Under the pieces are notes generated by a model. It made no database searches and was not told where the DNA came from. It was given only the letters and a program-made list of their open reading frames with translations. Shown one piece after another: positions 54,818 through 64,000 of a stretch of 64,000 bases of DNA. The DNA is from Falciphora oryzae (lineage: Eukaryota; Ascomycota; Sordariomycetes; Magnaporthales; Magnaporthaceae): NCBI GenBank assembly GCA_000733355.1, contig JNVV01000011.1:610679-674678 (forward strand), in the 5' to 3' direction. Positions within the stretch are counted from its first letter, which is position 1. Each line of letters begins with the position of its first letter. The position numbers and the translations under genes are program-made.

Positions 54818-55456
54818 CTAGACGACCACGTCGCTGTCGTCATTGAAGCTGTCCTCTCCGGATGACTCCTTATACGACTCGGACTTCGTGGCTGAGCGAC
54901 TTGGGTTGGACCGCCGAAGCCGCGTAGTCGGGCTCGGCTCCGGCGAGAGCTCGTCCTCCTGGCCGTGGCCAGAGCCGTCCGGGATGCCGATAGGCTCTAC
55001 TTTGATGGTACTAGACTTGGAGTGCTTTGCCTTCTTGCTCGCAGGCGTCTGCAGGCTACTAGCGCCCGACCTCGTCGGCGTCGATGGAGTGGTGTCGTTG
55101 TCATCAGCGCGCTTTCTCTTGACGCCAGGACTGGCCGTGGTGGCACCGGCCGACTCCTCCAAGGCTTTGTACTCTTTCGAGATCTTCTGAAACCATCGGC
55201 ACCTGCCAGCTCAATGAGTCAGTATGGTAGTGAGAACCGGGCAGGTCAAGTAGCTGGAGTCTCTGTAAAAGCAACACGCCACCTGCAACTAGGGCAACTA
55301 CTTCATTGCATCCGAGGTGAAGCCGTGGCCTCGGCCGTTCATGATGGCAGCGACTTTGGCCCAGTCCGGCTTGACCGGCCCGCTCGAACTCGCACGCCAA
55401 AGGGCCAAAATGAGGTCCCTCTCCGAATCACCAGTCCATGCCGTAGCGGGAGGCAT
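54818..55456 (-). CDS. Myb/SANT-like small nuclear protein (module I)
   Basis: Exons 55456-55302 and 55202-54818 give 179 residues. Exon 1 is again exactly 155 nt with a phase-2 end (donor GTAGTT). It encodes TAWTGDSERDLILALWRASS, DWAKVAAIMNGRGHGFTSDA. Exon 2 completes the helix (CRWFQKISKEYKALEE), where the Cys-Arg-x-Phe-Gln replaces the QHxQK of modules A-F. A Lys/Arg- and Ser/Thr-rich region follows (GVKRKRADD, SKKAKHSKSS) with an acidic Ser-rich end (SSGEDSFNDDSDVVV). The exon design links it to the array despite its distance. Presumed nuclear and DNA- or chromatin-binding. Confidence 0.78.
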
Positions 55457-55966
55457 GGTGATGAGACTAAGGTGTCGACGGGAAAAGACCTTGGTGACTT
55501 TGGCACCGAAAGGGCAAGGTAAGTAAAGATGTTAGATATGTGTTTTTGGGACGCCGAAAGGTCCGTAGACGGATACGAGGAAGTCGGAGACGAGTTGGTG
55601 CATTCAATTACAGTGTTGAGGTTAAGAAGGTGCTATGGGTACGGCACAGTAGCGTTGAAATTATGCAGGGGTACAAATCAAACCAGCTCGGCAATATGGG
55701 GGGTCTCTCCTGTCCTCACCTTGGCCTCAGAGTCCCCTCACATTGAGCTGAGCCTGAGCACAAGGTAATTGATGGCTAAGAGGCTTGTCACCGTCCTTTC
55801 CTTTTTTAAAATCCGGTGCGTAAAAGAAGAACGCCTGCTCCTCCTGAATGAAGGACCGGTGCAAGACTGGTACCAGCACCGCCTTTGCTGCGTTTAAAAA
55901 TCCCAATAAATAAACAGGCGACTTCACGGAAGAGACGAATGAAAGAGGAATTCCTCACAAGCTAAT

Positions 55967-55996
55967 ACTTCCAAACGAGTGACTTCCAAACGAGTG
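55967..55996 (+). repeat. 15-bp perfect tandem duplication
   Basis: The unit ACTTCCAAACGAGTG occurs twice in direct succession in otherwise non-repetitive intergenic DNA. Confidence 0.9.
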
Positions 55997-56795
55997 CTGT
56001 CCTTATAAGTTCAAATCGAGCAATAATGCTACTGATACCACGGCAAGTAACGGTTGCTGATACACAGGTACCGGTACTTGGGCATCGTTTTGGATATTAT
56101 ACACAACGATTCCTATTATCTCGGTCTTTAGCTGTGGGAAGATGTTCGAATCCCTTCATGTCTCCATTCGTATTAGCCCTTTCTGATCCGTTGTGTAACT
56201 TGAAGCAGAATGAGAACGCAAGTGCCTGAAAACCCACGATGGACATTTAAGACCTTCGGGGGTTATAGAGGGCCACCTCCACCGAGCCCCCGTGTGAAAA
56301 CACGCATCAAAGCTGAGCGAAAATGACTGTCCTACTTTTTTTTTACCCAACAGGGTCAACAACTAGTTGATTAAAGAATAAAAACAATAGGGAGCAGTGG
56401 TAAACAGGTATTAAAATAAAACAGAGTAGCTGAACGTCAGAATGGATGCTAAAAGGATACTTATAGCTTCGTTGAGTAAAGTTGGTCGGAATGCGAATAC
56501 TTGCACAGCACCTAACTATCATTGATACGCACGCGGGCGAAGCCTCGGCACAAGGTCTACAACCGTGGGTTGGAATAGGATGTCTAGTTGTCCTGCCAAT
56601 ACCAAGCATCAAGCAATATATTCAACGCAAGTGAGGCCTCAAGAAAATGCCGAGCGTCATAACTGCAGGTGCATGTATGCAACTGACTTCGCAGCACGGG
56701 GCTTTCTGCCCGAGCGCCCGTATAAGTGCCCATGCACACGACACGCCAGTCCCGATCTCGCCCCTTTTCGCCGACCTGAACGCTGAACCACCGAG

Positions 56796-56816
56796 GAGAG
56801 AGAGAGAGAGAGAGAG
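56796..56816 (+). repeat. GA dinucleotide microsatellite
   Basis: About ten GA units lie 42-62 bp beyond the UFD1 stop codon, probably within its 3' untranslated region. Confidence 0.85.
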
Positions 56817-56857
56817 AAAAGCATCCTTTGGCGCCAGCGGATAATTAGATACCATTT

Positions 56858-58050
56858 TTACCTTTTGCTGTCCAATGTCAGGCCCTCGCCTGGCTTCTTC
56901 TCTGGTGTCGGCGACGGTTCGTCGTCCTCACCCTTGCGCTTGGCAACTCCCCTGAGGGTCTGCCCCTGGCCAGCAAAGTGGGGCCGCTGCGCATTCTCCT
57001 TGTCCTGCTCTTTGTCGGCATCAGTCTTGACCGGCTTAACCTCGTAGCCGAAGAACAGCTTGTTCGGTGGCAGGCGCAGCGGCATTGGGCCGTTGGTCCG
57101 CCTACGGGGCTGTGCCGCTGCGTCCCGGGGGTTGGTCGACGTGCCCGCAACCGGAGTGGACGGCTTGGGGGTCGGCGCTTTACTACTTCCCTTCTTGCCG
57201 CCGATGCGCTGACCCTCGCCCAGGAAGTTTGTGGCGGCCGACGCGGCGCTGTTGGGGGCGATGGCCTCGTAGTTGATAGCCTGCGCCATTCCGCCCTGGC
57301 TGTGTAGTAGACCACCTGCCGGGAGGCCGCCACCGCGGGTACTCCTGGGAGTGCTTGTGCCGCTGCCCTTCTGCCGCTCGGGCTCTACATAGCCCACAGG
57401 AGGCGCAAAGTCCACCGACACGTCCGTCTCGATCATGCTGACACCCATCTTGGCCGACTCGGGCTTGACGTCGAGGACAGCCATCTCGTAGACATCGTCG
57501 TTGTACTCGAAGCTGAAGACGTCGCCCTTGGTGAGGGTGGCGAAGTTGCGGAAGGCCTTCTCCAGCACCGCGCGCGGGTCGCTGATGTCGAGGAATTTTG
57601 TGGACTGCGGCTGCAGCTTCACTAGACGTGCAAGGTCCAACGATGTGGACTTGATCTGGATCATGTCGCCGACTTCGAGAAGGAGTGTTTGCATCATCTG
57701 CATGATGAAGAGGTAGTCTTGTCAGAAATCGACTTGGGCCAGCGGGGTTCCTGTGGAGAACGACTCACCCACTGGGGCAGATATGCCCTGCCTTCCTCGG
57801 CAACGAACTCCAGGACACCCGAGTGCGTGTGTCGATCGTTCTCGCCGTTTATGAGCTCCATGAGCAGCGGCCACTGGACGTGCAGCTTCGAGACCTTGTC
57901 GAGGGCGGATGCCGGGAGGAAGATCTTGGATCCGTGGTTGAGCTCCGGCCGCTCGGATCCGGGCGCCATGACCATGGGGTAGCACCGATAGTATTCGTCG
58001 AAGCGCTGGACTATGGGCCGCCGGCCCCCGCGCGCCATCTGGCCGTACAT
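56858..58050 (-). CDS. ufd1: Ubiquitin fusion degradation protein 1 (Ufd1)
   Basis: Ufd1 pairs with Npl4 as the substrate-recruiting cofactor of the Cdc48/p97 unfoldase in ER-associated and other ubiquitin-dependent degradation. Exons 58050-57769 and 57697-56858 give 373 residues; the phase-0 join reads LPQW|MMQTLL. The UT3 double-psi-barrel region runs from FDEYYRCYPMVMAPGSERPE through HTHSGVLEFVAEEGRAYLP, IQIKSTSLDLARLVKLQPQS and FLDISDPRAVLEKAFRNFA to YNDDVYEMAVLDVKPE. The tail is Gly/Ser/Pro-rich, with the F-x-G-x-G-Q-x-L-like FAGQGQTLRG (an SHP box for Cdc48 binding) near the C-terminus. It is divergent from LIN1. Confidence 0.96.
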
Positions 58051-58577
58051 GGTCGTTGTCGCTGGCGAGTCTCACCCACCAAGGTGCCTGTTACTCGTTA
58101 CTAAGGGGTTCGTTGTGAGTGGCACGAGCAGAGGTGGTGGCGGTCTGCGAGGCTGACTGAAAATGGCGTGTCTGGGGGACGACCGTCTGGGAAGAGGTAG
58201 CTGTGCAGTGCTGTGATAAAGGCCTGTTCTGCTTTTGCTTTGTTCTGGCCGTCCTGTCGTTGTTTGGTTTGGGTTTCGCCGCTGTTCGGGACAGGCACTT
58301 AGAATGACGAAACCGCGTCAAGCTGACGCCTGGCGCCTAACTGGGCAGGGCTGGACGTGCGTGCGGCACCTGTATCGTACCCCGCAGCCGACCCACAACA
58401 GCTTGCAGGTGGAGCTGAGCTATCCATTGCGGAGCAGGCGCTTTTCCCCCTTGGAATTTCGCAAAGCTCCAGCTTGGTCGTGACATTGGCAATCGACAGT
58501 CAGACTTCAAACTGCCAGTCCAGGCCCCTCTGGATAATTCTAATTCACATAAAATACACCCACCAGCCGCACTTACA
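58051..58577. other. Divergent promoter region, ufd1 / lin1
   Basis: This 527-bp gap lies between divergent start codons. The last 80 nt before LIN1 are CA-rich. No coding or RNA feature was recognised. Confidence 0.6.
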
Positions 58578-60041
58578 ATGTCCTCGAGATTCTCTGCAGC
58601 GCGTCCCAAGCGCGCTGGCGAAGCTTTCGCCCGGTCGCATCACGGCGAAAGGGCAGGCTTGGACGGGGAGGAGGGCTCGTCCAAAAAAGTCAAGTTCGAT
58701 GTGCGAAATCCGTCCGCGCTGGTTGCGGATGAGCGCGAGGAAGACGACATACTCGACGCCGACGTTATCGGCAAGGGGGGCGGCACCGCCACCAAGCGAG
58801 GTGCCGTCAACATTGACGGCTACGACAGCGACTCGGACAACGAAACCTTTCACGCCCGCGCCCAGGCCAAGTCGGCCAGGGACGGGGGCAAAACCGTCAA
58901 CATAATAGACCAGCTGGACAACTACGATTCAAAACTGAAGGGCGCCGCGCCCGCACCCGATGAGGGTGATGACGACGACATGTTCGGTGGTGGAAATTCC
59001 GATGACAAGCCTCCAGCCCGAGACGGGGCCAACGCAAGTGGGCGCAAGAACAAGGAGGTCCGCTTCTTGGATGCCCGCGACATAGAAGGTGAGGAGCACA
59101 CGAGTAGGAGCGGCGGCCAGGTCCGGCTAGACGACGGAGAGAGCAGCGACGACGAGGACGAGGAGCTCGCGATCCAGGAGGAGGATGTGGACGAGGAGGT
59201 CGGCGCCGGCGGCCTCAAGCGGCACGCTCCCAAGATTGACGCCTTCAACATGAGGTCGGAACAGGAGGAGGGAGCGTTCGACGAGGCCGGCAACTTCGTG
59301 CGCAAGGCGGCCGACGCCGACGCCGTGCACGACCGATGGCTCGAGGGTATCAAGAAGAAGGACATGAAAAAGGCCGCCGAGGCGCACGAAAAGCGTGAGG
59401 CGGAGCTGCGCCGCCAACGCAAGGAGGACGACAGCATTATCACGTCAGATCTGATAAGCTCCCTTATCCTCAACCTGGAAAAGGGGGAGACGCCGCTGGA
59501 GGCGCTTGCCAGGCTGGGCAAGAGCCAGGTCAAGTTCAAATCCAAGGCGAAGAAGGTACCAAAGTGGAAGCTGAAGAAGCAGAACGTCGCCGAAGACACA
59601 ATGGACGTCGACAAGGAAGCGGCGCCAGAAGACCCCGCGCACCAGCGAGTCAAGACGGCGATAAACCAGGTCACCGAGGCCGCGGACCGCCTGCTAGGAA
59701 GGGAGTTCCCGGAGATCTACGACACTGAGAGGGAGATGCTCATCAGGGAGTATAGGAAGGAGACAGGCGAGGAGTGGATCGAGCCTGCGCGACCAGACAG
59801 TCCCGCGGAGACATCGGCGGCAGGGGCGACCACTGAGGGACCAGAGCCTGGCGGAGAGCCCGGCGGGGAGCAGTGGGAATATCGCTGGACTGATGGCAGA
59901 GATGGCGCCGCCAAACAGGGCCCCTTCGACACTGCCATGATGAAGGCCTGGCATGCTGCTGGGTACTTCGGCGAGGGTGTCGAATTCCGGAAGGCCGGTG
60001 ACGACGAAGCGTGGACCCAAACAGCACCCTTCGCCCAATAG
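58578..60041 (+). CDS. lin1: U5 snRNP-associated GYF-domain protein Lin1 (CD2BP2-like)
   Basis: Lin1/CD2BP2 (U5-52K) binds the U5 snRNP before tri-snRNP assembly; the yeast protein also touches cohesin. The single exon encodes 487 residues. The N-terminus has the family block KKVKFDVRNPSALVADEREE, then DADVIGKG and GAVNIDGYDSDSD. The middle part has APKIDAFNMRSEQEEGAFDE and a conserved DRWLEGI segment with a charged helix. The C-terminal GYF domain (about 430-480) shows WEYRWTDGRDG, GPFDTAMMKAWHAAGYF and a terminal W, the pattern that binds proline-rich PPG motifs. Asp/Glu-rich stretches are typical. It diverges from UFD1. Confidence 0.94.
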   Translation: MSSRFSAARPKRAGEAFARSHHGERAGLDGEEGSSKKVKFDVRNPSALVADEREEDDILDADVIGKGGGTATKRGAVNIDGYDSDSDNETFHARAQAKSARDGGKTVNIIDQLDNYDSKLKGAAPAPDEGDDDDMFGGGNSDDKPPARDGANASGRKNKEVRFLDARDIEGEEHTSRSGGQVRLDDGESSDDEDEELAIQEEDVDEEVGAGGLKRHAPKIDAFNMRSEQEEGAFDEAGNFVRKAADADAVHDRWLEGIKKKDMKKAAEAHEKREAELRRQRKEDDSIITSDLISSLILNLEKGETPLEALARLGKSQVKFKSKAKKVPKWKLKKQNVAEDTMDVDKEAAPEDPAHQRVKTAINQVTEAADRLLGREFPEIYDTEREMLIREYRKETGEEWIEPARPDSPAETSAAGATTEGPEPGGEPGGEQWEYRWTDGRDGAAKQGPFDTAMMKAWHAAGYFGEGVEFRKAGDDEAWTQTAPFAQ

Positions 60042-60463
60042 GCGGATTGGTCCATGCAAACTGACGTAAGCCAAACATCTGTGTCGACCCTTCAATGAGA
60101 CCCTGATGACACTCGATGCAGCCTGCGTCCGCATCAATGTGCAACTCCCCGAGCCCGGTGTCGAACGTGGACGCGTCGCGAGCGGTAATCTTTTCGGCGG
60201 CCAACTTTAAGTAACGTAAATCCCAGAACCATTAGCTATACGCCGTGGGCTGCCCTTTTGACTGTCCGTAACGCCCGGCCGATCATACAAAAATGTTTTG
60301 CGTCTACCTGGTGTAAAAAGAGAGGCCAAAATGGGAGAGAAAAAAAAAGGTAGTGAAAAAAAAAACCTTATCCCCCATTTGAAAATTATCGAAAAGACAT
60401 GTACACACACCCAGCTGTCATTAACCTAGTTTGTTCCAGAACAAGACGCAGAAGAAGAAAGGA
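60042..60463. other. Convergent intergenic region, lin1 / rvb2
   Basis: These 422 bp contain A-rich runs near 60,340-60,366 fitting 3' untranslated ends. No gene was recognised. Confidence 0.6.
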
Positions 60464-61953
<1,490 letters not shown>

Positions 61954-63259
61954 TGTGTATTATATCCTGGGGGAGCTCGTCGGGCAGAGGTTTTGCGTGT
62001 CCAAGTCGAGGCGGTCCTGGAGGGGCAGAGCGCGCCCGACAGAGGGCAATCAATCAGGTGTCGGATCGAGATGGCCGATGAAGTCGGTTCACAGGCTTGG
62101 GCACTTGCGGGTGAGCAACGGGGTTGAAGTTATCAATGGTGGTGAGGGCTGTCAATAAAAGGCTTCAATCAGATAGGTGGTTTGGGCCCGTGCCTCAAAT
62201 CCAACCACCATCAAGCGGCGCGACGGACAGAATGGACAGCTCAAAATTTTGGCAAAATTCTGGCGGTCTGGCGCAGCCATGATTTGGATTGGCCTGGAGC
62301 CACCCAGCCGGCCGTTGTACCGGCTGCATGGTACCTGTGGTCCGCCGGCCATTCCCAGTCAGGCCAGGCCCCCCCTGTGGGGGAAGCCGGTCATGGCACT
62401 CCTACCGTGGGCACCCGCAAGTGGGTGGTGCTTCGATGAATGTGTGGACACAGCACACACGCAGAGCAAGCATCGGCATGCACCCAGACACCCGCAAATG
62501 CTCGAGTGCGGGCTGTGGCTGCATCGACGAAAATCGGCTGCAGGGACCGGCCATTTGAATTCACAACACCAACTCGTTCAGACGAAGCGCATGGTAGCGA
62601 TCTGCGCGAATGGCAATCAACCCGCCCCAATGCTCCTGCCTGTCCGCCTTGTGTAGCACACGCTCTTCGCTGTGCCTTCCCTTGAGAGCCGACGTGGGAG
62701 GAGTGGGGCCGCAACAGCCATTCCCCCACCCATCGACAAACGCGTGCGCCGCGGGCCGCTTCATACCTTTGAAAGCCCTGGACGGGCATGGATCGAGCAC
62801 CAGGCGGCAGCTAAAAACAATTTTTCCCGTGTTTTTGTAGCCAGCGTGCCGGCCGCCGTCTTCTCCAGCTGCGTGCCTCCCTCCCTTCGCCATATTTGCG
62901 CGCCTATGGTCGGCCAGTCGGCTCCTCCCTCCCATCGCCGCCTTGACTGCAGGGTGCCTGCTTCTCCAGCACGCTTTGCGGCGAGCCCGTTTCCGTTTTC
63001 TGTTGGACAGCGTCCCAGGATTTGCACCTGGGAGGAAGCCATCACAAACAGAGGCACAAGCCGGACTCGGGGTGTGTCGCAACAAGGCTTTGCCAGGACC
63101 ATTTGCGTTTTCAGACGGTCGCGTTTGCTGCGGCTTCTGGTGGCAACCGCTTTTAGCAATTGATTTGTCCCGAATATTTCTTGTCCTGTCTGCAGACCTC
63201 ACGCCTAGAATCGGCCTCCCCCATCTGTCTCCCGCGACCATCTCCCGCGGTCCGTCGAC
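61954..63259. other. Divergent intergenic region (1.3 kb)
   Basis: This lies between the rvb2 start (-) and the last gene of the window (+). It contains no recognised coding feature; several frames on both strands lack signatures. Confidence 0.5.
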
Positions 63260-64000
63260 ATGTCGCGACACTCATCAGACCGCTACTCCTACCCGTCTCC
63301 CTACGACCGGTCTTCGTCTGCACGCGGGCGGGAAGACAACCAAGAGCGTGGATATCGCGGCAATCGCGACTTTAACTCTCGCGACCGCCTCCGCCGAGAT
63401 GATCTCCTCGACAACCGCGACCATGACTCCCGCGACGTCCCCCGCCCCGCCGCGAGCGTTCCGACCGGCCCCAGGAATGGAACAGCCTCTGCACGCCCTG
63501 CACCGGCTCAGGTATCAAGCAGCGGTATGTTTGTGTGGACCCCGTCATGCCCACCAACAACGTAGCTGGGTATCATAGGTGCTAAAACGATGTCTAGGCA
63601 TGACGTCCACCTCCGGCCCTTTGGAGACCCGTAAAGATAGCGGCCCACCGCCCGAGCAACTAATCAAGCTCGTCCGCGACCTGGCTGCCTCTGTGTCCAA
63701 GCAGTCGGCAGCACAGTTGCGAAGAGACGAGCAGGACAGACACTACAAGCAGAGGGAGGAGTCTTACCAGAGACTCAAGTCACAACAGTCGGATTTTCCT
63801 TCCATAGGCCAGCAGCACGAGCAATGCCGGGACCGGGCTAAACTCGACCTCAACGTGGCCGCGAAGGAGTACGAGGGACACAAGAACAACACCCACAAGT
63901 TCGCCGAGTCGCTGGCAAAGATCATATACAAAGCCCTGCCGGAAACAGCGGCCGTCCGAGGTCCGGATACTGATTATGAGAAGAAGCTAGCTGCTGTGGA
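63260..64000 (+). CDS. Unrecognised coiled-coil protein, 5' part (partial)
   Basis: The gene runs off the window end. Exon 1 is 63260-63524 (ATG, MSRHSSDRYSYPSPYDRSSS) with a phase-1 donor GCG|GTATGT. Exon 2 begins at 63598 (acceptor TGTCTAG) and stays open to base 64000. The first 90 residues are Arg-, Ser-, Asp- and Asn-rich and look disordered (RD/RG-rich: NQERGYRGNRDFNSRDRLRR). Exon 2 gives GPPPEQLIKLVRDLAASVSK followed by a long polar coiled coil with many Gln, Arg and Lys. I do not recognise the family. The Arg/Asp-rich start resembles RNA-associated or chromatin proteins, which is only a hint. Confidence 0.7.

Larger units (their letters stand above)
55457..56857. other. Intergenic region (1.4 kb)
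   Basis: This lies between the module I promoter and the UFD1 3' end, and is AT-richer than its surroundings. It holds a 15-bp tandem duplication and a GA microsatellite, listed separately. No gene was recognised. Confidence 0.5.

Noticed and set aside
56128..56150. GTTCGAATCCC resembling a tRNA T-loop
   Set aside because: The flanking bases do not form the T stem and no D-arm precedes it.

Overview
The window is nuclear DNA of a filamentous ascomycete, most likely a Sordariomycete. The evidence is GC-rich coding sequence with short introns (about 40-140 nt) using GTAAGT/GTACGT-type donors, CTAAC branch points and CAG/TAG acceptors, densely spaced housekeeping genes on both strands, and proteins of clearly fungal type (fungal HSF with a long N-terminus, Dbp6, Ctf8, Sen54, CYP10). 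I see no transposon, tRNA, rRNA or CRISPR array. Start and splice sites were read by eye; none is confirmed by transcripts.

Layout. 0-8 kb: the 3' end of a TBC-domain Rab-GAP gene (+), ribosomal protein eS6 (-), diphthamide synthase DPH1 (+), cohesion factor CTF8 (-) and a secreted aldose 1-epimerase-like protein (-). 10-19 kb: V-ATPase subunit B (-) diverging from the spliceosomal cyclophilin CWC27 (+), then heat shock factor HSF1 (+). 21-29 kb: an arrestin-fold protein (-), a PPIL3/CYP10 cyclophilin (+) and tRNA-splicing endonuclease subunit SEN54 (+). 30-43 kb: an unrecognised 735-residue protein with an internally duplicated module (+), ZPR1 (-), the ribosome-biogenesis helicase DBP6 (-) and mitochondrial seryl-tRNA synthetase (+). 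44-55.5 kb: a cluster of nine small Myb/SANT-like modules. 56.8-64 kb: UFD1 (-), LIN1 (+), RVB2 (-) and the 5' part of an unrecognised gene (+). Most genes serve gene expression: translation (eS6, DPH1, ZPR1, SerRS), RNA processing and ribosome assembly (CWC27, PPIL3, LIN1, SEN54, DBP6) and chromatin or transcription (HSF1, RVB2, the Myb-like proteins). This is a mixed housekeeping neighbourhood, not a pathway cluster.

The most unusual part is 43,977-46,348 on the minus strand. Five short exons in a row each encode one Myb/SANT-like module with its own ATG, and each ends in a phase-2 donor. Only one matching acceptor exon, carrying the second half of the domain plus a basic tail, is visible downstream of them. 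This looks like a set of alternative first exons feeding one constant exon, or a chain of partial duplications. Four further genes of the same broad type (48, 50.5, 53 and 55 kb) lie within the next 9 kb. Other points of note are a GC-AG intron in DPH1, a 9-nt coding first exon in RVB2, a 1.35-kb intron in the 735-residue unknown, and an ATG-free leader of roughly 840 nt before HSF1.
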